A stretch of DNA of 64,000 bases from Chlorophyllum brunneum (lineage: Eukaryota > Basidiomycota > Agaricomycetes > Agaricales > Agaricaceae). The stretch lies in assembly GCA_963576785.1 (NCBI GenBank), contig OY756144.1, forward strand, positions 2,294,001 through 2,358,000, in the 5' to 3' direction. Numbering within the stretch: position 1 is the stretch's first letter; every line of letters begins with the position of its first letter. The position numbers and the translations under genes are program-made. The notes under the pieces were generated by a model. It had not been told where the DNA came from. It searched no databases and saw only the letters and a program-made list of their open reading frames with translations. Shown piece after piece: positions 11,566 through 24,742 of the stretch.

Positions 11566-12953
11566 ATGTCAATATCTTCACGTTCGAGTCGAAATGCCTC
11601 ACCTCTCAGATCATCGTTTGGTATTCCTTCGTATACGGTGAATAACATGTCTGTTGCGGATGAGTTGCATCCGGTTTTGCATGCGGGTCGTGTTGCGGTG
11701 ATTACGGGTGCGGCTAGTGGGATTGGGAAAGCTGCTGCGAAGGAATTAGCCAAGTGAGTGTTCTCTAGTAATTTACTGTTTCGTGGTATTATTTTGTTCC
11801 CTGCCTGCTTGTGGTTTGAATCTTGGCGAGGGGCGGGGTGATGAGAGTACTGATTGTTTTTTGAAAAAAAATCTTTGTAGATTGGAATTGAAGATCGCCA
11901 TTGCGGATGTTGATGAAGAAAAGTTAAAGGCGGTTGGACAAGAATTGGTGGAGATGATTGGAGCACAGAATGTGTTGGTCGTGCCTACCGATGTGTCCAA
12001 GTTGGACCAGGTTGTGAGGTTGAAGGAAAAGGTTTATGATACCTGGGGAGAGGTATGCACCCCTTCCTATTCCCGATTTGATATCAAGAAACCTAAAAGT
12101 GCGCCCTCTAGGTCTCGGTTTTGATGAACAATGCAGGTATCGGGTTGAAAGGAACTTCTTGGGAGGGGACGGAGAATTGGCACAAGGTGTTTGAAGTGAA
12201 TCTCTTCGGGTGAGTGTTGCTCATACGATCAAGGACCGCATTACTGACCCGGGGTTGTTATTAGTGTAGTCAACGTCCAACACACCTTTGCACCTGTGAG
12301 CGCTATCGCTTTAGCTATTTCCGAGTCTACTCAATTGATAATTGCATATAGTTTATGATCCACCAAGAAAACCAGGCGATGATCATTAACACTGGCTCTA
12401 AACAAGGCATCACCAATCCTCCGTACGTTCCCATCCCATCCCATCCCGCGAACCACGTACCGTTGGAATTCACCCCGGTGTAGTGGAAACGCCGCATATA
12501 ACGCATCCAAGGCCGCAGTAAGGATTCTCACCGAGAACCTTGCTCACGAGCTCCGCGAACGTCCAGAGAGCAATGTCACAGCTCATCTATTCATGTACGT
12601 AGTTTTTTTCCTTGCTGTTAACTTCCGAGCTTTGCCGATGATCATATTTCAATAGCCCCGGGTGGACTTGGACTGGAATCACGGGTGATGATGGTACGGG
12701 AGTTAAGACTAAACCTCAAGGGGCCTGGACAGCGGAAGAAACTGTGTTGTATATGTTGGAGAAAGTGAGGGAAGGAGAATTTTATATTCTCGTGCCGGAT
12801 AATGAGACGAAGAAGGAGGTGGATCAGCTGAGGATTATGTGGGGTGCAGGAGATATTGCGGAAGGAAGGCCGGCGCTGAGTAGATGGCATAAGGATTACA
12901 AGCCGTTGTTTGAGGAGTTTGTGAGGGATGGTTTGGCTGCGCTTGATGTTTGA
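11566..12953 (+). CDS. Short-chain dehydrogenase/reductase (SDR)
   Basis: Classical NAD(P)-dependent SDR. Spliced exons give about 320 residues. Nucleotide-binding motif VITGAASGIGKAAAKEL, acidic IADVDEEKL after the second strand (Asp suggests NAD(H) preference), NNAG motif in LMNNAGIGLKG, and catalytic AYNASKAAVRILTENL (YxxxK). C-terminal region PGWTWTGITG follows the active site. About six introns; several exons are tiny (for example VVNVQHTFAP). The ATG at 11566 is the first in frame and sits behind a TATA box; an alternative start is the internal Met in VNNMSVADEL. Substrate not predictable. Confidence 0.85.
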
Positions 12954-14757
12954 TTTCATGAGCGTTTGGTGATCCGTGTTGGAGAATTGGGTCATGTGGA
13001 TAAGATAAGAGAAGACGGACTCTTCTGAATTATTGTGTAAGGTTGTAAATCTGTGTATATGTTGTTGATACAAATTTGATGTGTTTTGTTGAAGTAGCCG
13101 GAGCAGTGAGGCTAGTGAAGATTGTATTAGCCTGCAAACAAGCATGTTAACCGTTATCACCCTGTCGGAACTGAAGAAACGAGTGTTTATCGTAGAGATA
13201 TGGCACATTATCAGTATTGAAGGTGCTGAGTGTTATCGCAGAGATATGATAGCCATTGACACCGGACATTGCAAAAATACTTTCAACGACCAACAACATG
13301 CTACACCAGAGTATCCTGCTCACGATACAGCACCTTATCGCCCTGATATGAGAATCATTCGTTATCGACCATGTGTGCCAATTGAGACCTCAAGGGACCG
13401 GTCGTTTAGACAGTTTGCTTCTGGGCATTAAAGTTGCCGAGTAATTCTCGTGTTTCGTGCATGGTTGTAGCTTTGTCATTGTTGGTGGTTATCTGCATTC
13501 ATATTGTCCAAGGATTTACCTCGGTACGCGAGGCGGAGCCGCGGAAGTACTGTACCCCGCATTTGTATTTGACGCACTAAGCCGGGATTGCAGGATGGGG
13601 AATTTGATCATCATGGGTTCGGACCATGGCTATGGTACACCGGTATTAGTATGATTTCGTGGAATTTAACCATTATTTCCGAGTCAAATTTGACCAAGGT
13701 AGACAAGTTGCTCGCACGTATATGACTATTTGAAGGATTTAGATCCGTTCGAAGGCCATGATTTCACTAAGTTGGAACTTTTAATTGGATGTCTTGAGAC
13801 TTGCTATGCTATAATTAAGCAAATGGGGAGCGCTGCGGACCTAGGAGGCGTAGTTGCATGCAGAAGAAAGCCGTCGTTCGGTGTTGTGGTGATGGGGAAA
13901 GGGCCGGTTATGAGAGTGGAACAAGACTAAGGCGGTACATATCCCGGATCTCATTTCCGCGACCTCGGTTACCTTTGACCATTGTCATTGTCGTATACAC
14001 CAGGTGAGCACATAAAACTGCGCCCCTCGCCACAGGGGATGTTCGGCGCGACGTACCGAGCCACATAGGGACCTAGGCCCAAGTGGATGACCTCACGGAC
14101 ATCAGACAAATGTCGATGGCGAGGGATAAAATTTATGAAAATTTGTGTGCGCAAGGTCCGTCCGGGGCTCTGGGTCATCAGTAACCTAAATCGTGCAACC
14201 ATACGCGCCTGCTACTGGGCCGTTGTCAGCGTGAAGTTGAGGCATCAATGTCAGGTGGCTCTCCAAGAATTTGGTTGTGGTGAGCGATTTAGTAAACACT
14301 GATGCTCGTGCGAGATGAAGAAGACAGGGATGCATCCTGAATGAAATTCTCCAGGAACCTGAACACACTCTGACAACACGTAGTGCTCATCGAAGGTCGC
14401 TTTGACGCCTCGAGATGTAGTAGCGACCCTGAGGCCTAGTCGCGGAGAAAGTCATGTGAAGGCCAAGTTCCGGAGGGTCCTGACTGAAGATCTCATTGAT
14501 CGCATTGAGTTTTTTTATTTTCGCTCGCACAGTGCCCATGGCCTGCGCGGGGATCTGGATACGCTAGTCGGCTGAAGCCTGAGCGACTTATTCTTGTCAT
14601 CGTAACCAAATGTAAACATCCCGGACATATAAGTACTCGCTTGCTTCGTCTTTCATTTCCCCCTCTTATCTTCCTCTCCCGCCTCTCTTTATCCAATACC
14701 AATCACCATTCACTTGTCGTCGCAGCTATCTGCAACGGACTCCCCATCACTTGCGTA
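12954..14757. other. Intergenic region, 1.8 kb, between the SDR and glutamate dehydrogenase
   Basis: Several short open frames occur but none shows family motifs, consistent splice sites or coding-like composition. The last 150 bp hold the glutamate dehydrogenase promoter. Confidence 0.5.
14626..14633 (+). promoter_or_regulatory. TATA-like element of NAD-glutamate dehydrogenase
   Basis: CATATAAG about 130 bp upstream of the start codon, followed by a strongly pyrimidine-rich leader (14640-14720), a pattern seen in well-expressed fungal genes. Confidence 0.55.
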
Positions 14758-17700
14758 ATGTCTACCCCAGAGCCCTCCATCGCGGCGCACGCCGTACCCA
14801 AGCTTGGGCTCAACAGCAAGGAACCCTTGAACCTCGTCAGGAATATGCCAGGATACACCACCCCTGTCTTTCACGGCAAGGAGGAACAACGTGCACTTGT
14901 TGAGCAAGAGGTCGCGTCCAAGGTTTGATAATTCTCGCTGATCCTGAACGAGTGGCTCAAAGGCTCATCGCTTGATCATTATCACTTAGGGCTTCATTCC
15001 TCGCGAACTCGTTGTTGGAGAAGTCAACTGGTTCTACTCTAACCTCGGTATCGATGATACGTACTTTCAGAACGAGTCTCATGAGATCATCTCCGACCAC
15101 ATCATCGCCCTGTTCGGCGCCAAGATAATGGCATACACGAAGCACGACCCCTCGACCCTTGTCATTGATCTCGAAAGGATCGATGAGCGCGGAAATGGCG
15201 CGACATTCATCCACACAAGTGCCCCGGGTCTCACCACAACCGAAGGCCCTGGTGCCACTTGCGAGACGCGGTGAGTCGTGATTTCAATCTCAATATTCAT
15301 CGATTACTGGGGGGCTCGGTATTTCCGGTTCATTTTTCTCTGCTCCGCACTGTATTTTTGGCCGATAGTGCTGGATGTCATGCATATATGCGATTATGTC
15401 GGTTTCTTGAAATGATGTTAATTCTCCCCCGCATAGAATCGACGAGCTATTTTTGGACAAGTCATCACCCGAGAATGCCTATCGTCTCGAGACTTTCCGC
15501 TCGGCCGGTTCCATTTCGGCAACTGCCTCCCAACAACTTCGTTGCTACTTTGTCACGAAATGCAATTTCCCGAAGGCTAAGGCTGAAGTCGTGCCGGGTC
15601 GTACTGACATTCGCTCAGTCTCCGACTCGACTTTCCTTGAGAAGGCGACCAAGAACACGCTCGACATCTACCAGAAGGTCATGTCCAATGTTGAACTTCG
15701 ACATGGTCCCGTTATCGAGGTCTACGAAGTTGAGGGTACCCGCAAGAGGAGGTTGGTTATCGGATACAAGATGGGCACTACGTCCCGCTTCTTCAGGTAA
15801 GCGTCACTCGTGCCGGTCTTTTTGCTCAATTAAGGGTCTTCGTAGCGCTCTGTCGAATCTTTATCACTTCTACTCTCTCTACTCAACGGGTAAATACGTT
15901 GGTGAGTCCATATTTAAATGTCTCCTGAGATAAACGGTTTCTTATTGAGCGATAACAGAACAATTCGCTAACGGAATTACTATCATCTCCATCTATCTGA
16001 ACCCCCTGCCGAACTCCTCGGCACCTCCTATCGAGCATTCAATATACCAGGTCATGAAAGAGGCATCACTCCTCTTCTGTCTTCCTGATAACCCTTTCTT
16101 CCTCCCCAAATCTCCGGAAAGTCACGCCGTCCAGGAGGCTACCTACGCATGTGAGCTTCACCCTGGTCTCGTCCATCGGTCTGTGGCTGATAACCTGTTA
16201 GATTGCGGTTGGGTCTTCGCTCAGCATTTCTGTAACCGTCTCGGACCTGCTTACTTGCAGCTCAAGAATGTATTGGATGAAAGTGATCCTACGCATGCCG
16301 AAGTCTTGAACAATATCAAACGGAGGTTCCGCGAGGAGACTTTCACTCGAGAGAGTATCGCCCAGGCCATTCATGCCCACCCCGATCTCGTATGATTTTC
16401 GCTGGCCCTTATTTGGATGATAATCTCATGCATTCTTGAAAGATCCGCCTGCTCTATGTCAACTTTGCGATGACCCACTATCCCCAGACTGCTGATGCAT
16501 CTCAGCTGGGGTAAGTTGATCTAATCAGCTAATAGGCAAGACACCACCCTGATAAACTACCTTTATAAAGCCCTACGCTCTCCTACCAACGTCTTCAGAC
16601 TGTTCAGCCATTGTCGGACGAAGAGCTCTATGACAAGATCCGTCGTAGTGTTCCCAATAAGCAAGAGCTCCAGGTTCTCGAGAGCTTCCTCATCTTCAAC
16701 AAGTCAGTCCTCTATTTCGCTGCTGTGACCGCTCTCTCACAAAATTTACCAGGCACGTCTTGAAGACCAACTTCTACCAGTCAACCAAAGTTGCTCTCTC
16801 TTTCCGCTTCACTCCTGAATTCTTGCCCGACGTCGAATATCCCAAAACTCCATACGGTGTGGTCTTCGTAATTGGTAATGAGTTCCGTGGATTCCATATT
16901 CGCTTCCGTGATGTTGCCCGTGGAGGTATTCGTCTCGTCATGTCGAGGAATAGGGAGTGAGTCATTACCTTCCCTGGGAACTGAGTTTTAGCATTAACCT
17001 TCGAACCTATAGGAACTACTCCATCAATCAGCGCATGCTGTTCGATGAGAATTACAACTTGGCTGCGACCCAATCGCTCAAGAATAAGGATATCCCTGAA
17101 GGAGGAGCCAAAGGCACTATATTACCCTCACTCGGCGCTAATCCAAGACGCTGTTTCGAGAAATACGTCGATGTAAGTGATCTCCCCTGAAGTTGCAGCG
17201 CCTGGGTATTCATAAACTTGCTTTCAGGCCATCATCGACCTACTTATTCCAGGGCAGACCCCCGGGATTAAGGAGCCCATCGTTGATTTGTACGGAAAGC
17301 CGGAACTGCTTTTCTTCGGACCTGATGAGGGTACGGCCGACATGATGGACTGGGCAGCCTGTACGTTTCAACACGTCCCCCTTGTCTTCAATATATTCAA
17401 CATGTTTTCTGTAGTGCACGCTCGCGATCGGGGCGCCGAGACCTGGTGGAAGTCTTTCACAACAGGCAAGAGCGCTGAGAACCTTGGTGGTGTTCCTCAT
17501 GACACCTATGGAATGACTTCACGTTCCATCAGACAATACGTGCTCGGTATCTACAGCAAGCTTGGTCTTAGGGAGAAGGATATTACCAAGGTCCAGACTG
17601 GTGGTCCCGACGGTGATCTTGGTTCCAGTGAGTGATGATATAGTTGATTATCACGAGTCTTTCATCCTGACTCTGTACTAGATGAGATTCTCTTGTCTTC

Positions 17701-18783
17701 GGATAAGACAGTCGCCATCATCGACGGTAGTGGCGTGCTTCATGATCCCGTTGGTATCGATCGCACAGAGCTCGTCAGGCTTGCCAAACATCGTTTGCCC
17801 GTTGGCCATTTCAATACATCAAAGCTCAGCAAGGATGGTTATCTCGTCAAGGTGGAAGAGCAAGACGTCAAGTTGCCTTGTAAGCTCAATAAATGCTGTC
17901 TGAACTTGTTAGCTCATGCTCTGGGTTTGCAGCTGGTGAAATTGTTCTTGATGGAACCGATTTCCGCAACACTGCTCATTTGAGGTACAAGGCCGATCTA
18001 TTCGTCCCATGTGGTGGTCGCCCTGAGGCCGTCAACATTTCTAATATGAATGCCCTCATTGACGCTGATGGCAAGCCCTATTTCAAGTACATCGTTGAGG
18101 GCGCCAATCTTTTCTTCACTCAGCAAGCTCGTCTCCATCTCGAGAAGCGCAAAGTCATCCTCTTCAAGGATTCGAGCACCAACAAGGGTGGGTTCACGCT
18201 CTACTATAACGGCTCATCTTTGCTGATCAGGTTCCAGGTGGTGTGACGAGTTCCTCTTTGGAAGTGCTGGCTGGCCTCGCCCTGTCGACCTGGGAGTACA
18301 CGAACCTCATGATCTTCAAGGATGGCAAGCCTTCGACCTTCTACCAGAACTACGTCAAGGACATACAGGCTATTGTCGCCGAGAACGCCACTGCCGAGTT
18401 CCAGTGCCTCTGGCGTGAGCATGCTCGTCTTGGTGAAACCAAGCCCCGAACACAGATTTCGGATGAGCTATCGAGTACCCTCAACAACTTACAAGCTGAG
18501 TTGGAGAACTCAGATTTATTCGATGACGAACCAAGCCGTCGTGGTGTTATGCGCCGCGCTATTCCCAACACGTTGGTTAATGAGATTGGCTTGGATACCC
18601 TTCTCAAGAGGTTGCCCGAGTCGTACCAGAGGGCTTTGTTCTCGAGCTGGGTTGCCTCTCACTTCGTACGTTGTTATCTCCATTCCTCATGCACTAATGC
18701 TGACTGGTTTTCAGATCTACAAATATGGAGTGAACGCCTCTAGCGTCGACTTCTTCCATTTCGCTCGGGATCTCGCAAACTAG
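14758..18783 (+). CDS. gdh2: NAD-specific glutamate dehydrogenase (large-subunit fungal type)
   Basis: Catabolic oxidation of glutamate to 2-oxoglutarate plus ammonium with NAD, linking nitrogen and carbon metabolism. Many short introns; the assembled protein is about 1,000 residues, as expected for the ~115 kDa fungal Gdh2 rather than the ~450-residue NADP enzyme. Landmarks in order: MSTPEPSIAAHAVPK start; LYHFYSLYSTGKY; CELHPGLVHRSV; the catalytic region GFHIRFRDVARGGIRLV followed by FDENYNLAATQSLKNKD and IPEGGAKGTI; GPDEGTADMMDWAA; GGVPHDTYGMTSRSIRQYV; GGPDGDLGS; and VPCGGRPEAVN with YIVEGANLF. The C-terminus ends FFHFARDLAN. No broken exon was seen. A 51 bp intron near 18188-18238 separates TNKG from GVTSSSLEVLAGLAL. 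Confidence 0.95.
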
Positions 18784-19499
18784 ACATTACACAACTTCGA
18801 TGGAATAGAATGCAAGGAAAATTTTTGGAATAATCGCATCTCGTGTTTTTTTTTTGTCTCGCCACGTTTTATATACACATAATGGTACACATTGGGACTT
18901 TCCTCTAGTAATTTGTCCAATCTTGGTTGAAAGGTTTTGTAGATGGGTAATGGGACCGTTTTAATCAACATTTTCTGACTCTCCTCTCCACCTGATGAGA
19001 TAAGACAATGCAGGTGAGATAACACTCTTTTCTCAACCACTACCACTACTGTCGGCTGCCATGTCAGAGTATTCACCCCAACATGACCTCCAGTTTCCCT
19101 CATCACCCGTCCCCGGTTTCTTGCTTGCTGCGCAACGGACCGAAAGTACATGCGAGGATATCCCCGTAATGTTAGTATCTACTAACACGGTCCCGATTTC
19201 ACTGAGGCTGCGCCGACTCGGACGGCGTAAGACACGAGACCAGCATCCCGGATCCCTGAGGATAGCTGTAAGAGGCTAGTGCGAGTTTGCGGCCCCTTTT
19301 GCGTCAAGTGGGCCTCAAACAGGATGAGAAACTGAGGACCCCTGACTCCGTCTTTCCTTTTTTCTTGCGAGGCTTCTCGGCACTGGCTGACCCTTTCTGC
19401 TTATTTTCCTTCCTTGGGCGTATCCCGATGTGGCCTTGTGCAACTTCATTCTCCTACCTTCGGCACCGACGCTAAATACCAAATACCGGATGACGCAAT
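18784..19499. other. Intergenic region downstream of glutamate dehydrogenase
   Basis: 3' flank of gdh2 then upstream region of the oxygenase gene. It may contain the undetected first exon(s) of that gene; otherwise nothing recognisable. Confidence 0.4.
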
Positions 19500-21405
19500 A
19501 GCGATTTCAAGAGTGCGGTAAGCCAGGATCCGCGAAAGAGGAGAGAGTTGACAGACTTGATCAGGGATGCTAGTATAAACGTGAGTAGTATTATGTGTCT
19601 AATATCCGAAGTGCTGACAATGTTTTCTCTAGGTTGGATTCTTCTACCGTCCGTTATTAAGTTTTACAACTGTTTTGCGATAGGCTGATAGATGAAGGGG
19701 CTGGTTTGTAGTCAAGAACCATGGAATATCACAGGAGCTGATAGATGACGCTATTGGTGCTGGGAAGAGATTATTTGCATTGTCGGAGGAAGAGAAGATG
19801 AAGGTGTGTTCTTCATGCCCCTGGAGTTACATTCCGCTTTGACCTATCCGATGATTCGGATACAACTACATATAGATTGATATCCACAAGTCCCCGAATT
19901 ACAAAGGTTACACCGCCCTCTTAGGCGAAAATACTAACACAGAGGGTCTGGGGGATCTACACGAGGGCTTCGATATCGGCTGGGAGCCCAAACCCCAACT
20001 GAACCAAGGAGACAAGCAAACTGCGGTTAGAGAGGATGGAGTAATGACTGGAGGAAATGTCTGGCCTAATTCTGACGATTTGCCTGGATTCAAGGAAGCA
20101 ATTCTGGCATATTAGTACGTCTATGTGAATCTTTTGCGAGTCCCGTTGCTGATTTTGCGGCTGATGTCGTTGATTTCCGCGCTGTGCGCTTTGATGTACC
20201 CATGTTACTGGATGTCCGCTTGTGCATCTCTGTTCGTTCGTCGCGGCTCGAACGCCACTCGTGCCTGTTTAACTTGGATGATGTGGTGAGGATAGCCATG
20301 CGGCATTGAGGCTAGGAAAGCTGTTGTTTCCTCTGTTCGCGCTAGCTCTGGATCTTCCAGAGACATTCTTCGATAACAAGGTGAATTGATTTACCTTTGG
20401 TACTACCCCTGAGTGGTTCTACTCTACCTGTCATCGAATTGTTTGCTCCGCTTGACTTTCCCCTTGGACTTCTGATCCATCCATACACCTGTGCGGTCTT
20501 CCGATGTTCCCATCACTGATGCACTCTCAATAGACAATGAAACCCGCTGCAATAATGCGCATATTGCATTATCCCCCGCAATCACCCACGAAATTAGATC
20601 CTCAGGATGATCGCCAAATTGGAATTGGTTCTCATACCGAGTACGTCGTACCTGAGCCGTTCATTTAGCACTCTGGTGATTCAAGGTACATGATAATCTG
20701 GGTTGCCTAGCTACGAGGTGGGTTCCTCCCGCTGTCTTGCGAAATCATCGATACCCTTCCTTTCGTGCTGCACATGTAGCTGGAATATTGGGAACTTTTC
20801 TCCTCGGCTTTCAGATATGATTGACCTCGGACTCCTAGTGCTTTACTATCCTGTGGCAAGATTTCGCCGGTGGGCTTCAAGTCCAGAACGCGGCCGGGAA
20901 GTGGGTTGATGCAGTTCCTATCTCTGGCACAGTTGTGGTCAAGTGAGTTGCCTAAATCTAATCACTGAGAATATCTGCTAATGATGTCATTCCGAACTCT
21001 GTGCACAGCCTCGGAGACCAATTTGCACGGTGGACAAGTGAGTAACGAGGAGGCCTGTGCTAGGAATCGTCTGCTTACGATACGGGTAATCCACTTCCCC
21101 CTCTAGACGATGTCTTCAAATCAACGGTCCACCGCGTGATCAATCGCTCTGGGATTGAACGCTATTCGATTCCGCTCTTCTTTGGTTCTGATTACGACGT
21201 CCTTCTCGAGGTCAGTGAAATGAAATCATCTCTACTTGTGCCGCTCATTTACACCACCTCGGATCGTATGATGTCATAAACCTTGATATACCAGCCTATC
21301 CCGACGTGTGTGTCCCCGGGGACTCCAGCTAAATATGAAGTGATAACAGCGGGAGAATATGTCAAGTCTAGGCTTGAAGCCACATACGCGCATTCTGCGA
21401 ATTAG
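19500..21405 (+). CDS. 2-oxoglutarate/Fe(II)-dependent oxygenase (isopenicillin-N-synthase-like); 5' end unresolved
   Basis: Non-heme iron dioxygenase. Exons recovered by eye: SDFKSAVSQD..RRELTDLIRDASIN, VGFFY, KNHGISQELIDDAIG, YKGYTALLGENTNTEG, HAALRLGKLLFPLFA, MRILHYPPQSPTKLDP with GIGSHTDYE, CFTILWQDFAGGLQVQ, NLGDQFARWTNDVFKS, TVHRVINRSGIERYSIP, and a last exon ending LEATYAHSAN. The iron triad is present (H and D of GSHTDYE, H of TVHRVIN), as is the 2-oxoglutarate-binding Arg/Ser in RYS. About eight introns, two of them near 185 bp. Upstream of SDFKSA the frame closes and no ATG fits; an expected IPxIDFS-type start appears shifted by one base, so the gene either has an unseen first exon or is broken at its 5' end. 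Start coordinate approximate. Confidence 0.75.
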
Positions 21406-24400
21406 GCCCTCTGTTACTCGCTCTCGTGGTCTTTATGTGCTTCGTTGAACTCACGATACTATTGGATGTCGTGGACTGCAATGACATCAGTCAGGTCTTC
21501 GAATTATCACATAATCTTTGTTGCCAGGGACTGACCTTTTGTGGGAGGGTCGATAACTGCGGGGTGATCGTCATTACGATTGATGACCGCGCGCTCGCCC
21601 CACAATGTTCAGAAGCTGATTACCATCCTTAATCACCGCTCGCACCATTGGTGCGCCTTAAGTGCGAGTGACCAGAATTGAGCACCATTCTGGTCGAGTG
21701 CGAGCAGAACTGTCCGACACAGGACAAGCCGAGCTATGGGCGCAGTTGGCCCAGACTTGGTCCCGTTATCATGATTGTTCCTTGGCATCACATTCCTGAT
21801 TCCGGTGACCTCGAGGCTGGTAAAGGATAGTCCGGAATGCTCCAATGAGCTGATTGAAGCCCAAGATGCGAGGAATATGAAGAGAAGAGAGTATCAGATG
21901 AGAACAATGGATTGGCGCTGCGGCTGATCTGAGAAATCCAAGTCGCTTCGGTTTGCAGAATCAACTGGTGAGAAGAAGGTCGAAACTTGTCACAAACCTC
22001 CAGAGGACCCTATGACTTCACTGTGGACGTTCTAGGGCTTTTTGCGCACACGTTGAATGCATCTTTCAGGGTACATTCCGCCGACGAAGTCGAGAAGAGG
22101 GGACCATTATTCCATGTAAACAGACCTATTTCCCTACGAACAAATAATGGGGAGTTTGGTCTGTAGTCCTCCGCCGCAGCTTCAGTCACGGTCCATCAAG
22201 AAAAGAAGCGCATCATATGTCGCTCGGCTATTTATGAAGACTGTTCGTGTCTGATGATCTGCTCTTCTCTGAAGTTCCCGACTTCATTCAATTGGCACCA
22301 CTTTGCCCAGGATATTATTCAATTAACATAGAAATACGTGGGGGGGAAATAAGGCACGTGGGTTTGTCCGAAAAGTCCGTCCTTACCGCGGAGGAGGTTT
22401 TTGTATTTGTATTTGGGTTGTATGGGAAGGTCTAGTTTAGTAGAAGGGGTAACGGTGGGCTCGTAGGATGGCTTTCGGGAAGTTTGAAGAGTAATGTAGG
22501 AAAGGATCATAAGGCTTCTGACAACAAAGAAACCTTTCTCAGTGGCGCCGCCTGCCAAGATGCAGAGCAGCGGAAATAGACTTGTCCGTATCCTTAGCTT
22601 GAGAAAGATAGGGGACCAGCAAGTTTTATTATCTACATCAGGGGAGACCGATTAAGCAGCGGATGTTTACTTCTCAGAGAAATAAGGTAGAGGTGTGGAG
22701 GTCGTAGTTATGCTTATTTGACCTCGGTCGAAGGGAGTCTTGTGCATGGCCTGTGGAAAGCCGAGAGCTTATTCGAAAGAAGCGCACTGATCCTTAAACT
22801 TGTCGTTTCGGAAAAAAGATACAGCCGTGAATAGATGTCTTCACAATGTTTTTATCAATATATAGACGAGGCACTTTTTCACGAACAGAAAGCCGATTGT
22901 CCCGAAAACCCCACACGGAAATGTAAAAATGACCACATATCAACATGGAGCTATCCATTTTCGTTGTTAATATATCTACGATCTACAATGCGGGGTCTAA
23001 CGACAGGTTGAGAGGAAAGTTAGGAAGCTTTCCGGCAACTAAACCTGAAAGTGTAACTTATCGCTTAGTGATATTTGAGCCAATACAATCGGTCAACATC
23101 CACGGAGTAGGAGGGCGGATATGTAGTTCCTCTCGCCTCGGACGAGGAAATAGCTAGATCTGAGAAATGATTGCACGAACGTCTTTGTAAGAAGTTTGGG
23201 CGGCCCCTCGAGTGCAGTTGGACAATTTTAGAAATTAGATGCGAAAGAACTCAACTCGCGCACCAAGCCGAAAACTTCTGCATCCGTCGAGCAACTGAGA
23301 AGCGGCTTTTGCCAGTTTAGCCCCACAGAACTGGGTTCCACTCCATGGAAAGAGAAGCTTGACTTGAATGAGGCGGTGGCGGTGGGGGTCTATGTGATGG
23401 GTATGGTTGGTGTAGCGCCGAATGATTATTTGTTTCGGGTTGTATTTGCTTGCGTTTCCGTTGGCTGGGGACAAGCGCTCTTTGTGGTCATTTGATAATG
23501 TCAGGTCCTAACTCCAATCACGCCGATCAAAACATATCCGTGCTGAGCGCTATTAAATAAGTGGATGAATGATGGGGACAAAGGCGCGGGCCCAGCTTGG
23601 GAAGACCTTGTGGAGCAGGTACGGTGGGGGTATTCAGTATTCAACTGGAAGAGACAGACGGCTTGGTGACAGCCCTAAGTTGTTGTAAGAGATCGCAAAT
23701 AGAGAGGCGACAAAAGTGTCATGCGTCTGTTGTCGTGTCGCCCTGATTCTCCTGAAATGTTTGCTGTTCGCTGCCACTTCTTGGATTGAGTTGCGTGCAT
23801 CCAAGGTCACTTAAGGAACTGACATTATCAATACCATCAAAGGCTAGGGACGGCACTGACTCAAAAGAGTCCGAGTCGGCTTGTCAGGTCACTTTTGGAG
23901 GAAGGTAAACAAAATGGGAAAGCATTAACGCCAGGAGCTGGCGGTGGCGCTCGCTGAGCAGACAGCCTGGTCCTTCCCAGGACCCGAAGTTTGTAGAGTG
24001 AGATCCTTATAGGACTGATGAATCAGAATCGCTCCGGATGTACGTAGCTGGGGAAATGAGGGACCTCGGGGACCCCGAATAAAACAAACGACAACAGCGG
24101 CTGTACGGCACTGATCAAACCTTGGTGTGGAAGCAATAGCTGGCAGACCATTATCTGATCCTCTGGGAGTGCTACCGCTGCTCAGACGGCCTGTATCGAT
24201 TGGGCACGGAGTCGGGTGAATGATGGCCCCAGGGTGGTGGGTGTGCGGTGAGGTTGGCCGGCGGAGGAGGAGAATCGATGGGTGGCCTGAAAGGGGTATA
24301 ATATGAAATGTTCACAGGCCGATGCGCATGCTTCCTTACAAAGGGTGGACTGCCGCGTTGACGACATTCCTCCATTGCCTTCCGTTTTCGTTCCTGGCCT

Positions 24401-24742
24401 GCGCTATAAAAGTCTTCTCGACCGTCCATCCATATCCTGCTTTCCGGTGTTCTCCTGCCGCCTCCCCAGTCTCATCACTGTTGAAGCGTCCTTCACGCAC
24501 CCCATTACCTCAAGTTATCCTTATTATTAATTTCCATCACCACTACAACCTTCTGCCTCACCCTCTCTCGAAACCGTTTCGTTGAACCTGTTGGGCGGCT
24601 GCATACCCAAACCACCTCCGACACCCCAGGTTGCGCGTTCTCCAGGCAACAGAAATCTGTTTCACAGATTTTCTCGCCTGATATATCCTTGCTTCTCGAC
24701 AACCCGTCAAACGCTACACTATCTACGACATTCCATTTTCTC
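21406..24742. other. Gene-poor region, 3.3 kb
   Basis: No reading frame with family motifs or believable splicing was found on either strand. Two short hairpins sit near 21640-21695. The last 350 bp are the promoter and long leader of the next gene. It could hold decayed mobile-element sequence, but I see no terminal repeats or transposase motifs. Confidence 0.5.
24405..24411 (+). promoter_or_regulatory. TATA box of the second short-chain dehydrogenase
   Basis: TATAAAA in the context GCGCTATAAAAGTC, about 335 bp upstream of the ATG at 24743. The intervening leader is pyrimidine-rich, consistent with a long 5' UTR. Confidence 0.55.

Noticed and set aside
13144..14302. Several 60-95 codon frames between the SDR and glutamate dehydrogenase
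   Set aside because: No motifs, mixed strands, no splice support; expected by chance in 1.8 kb.
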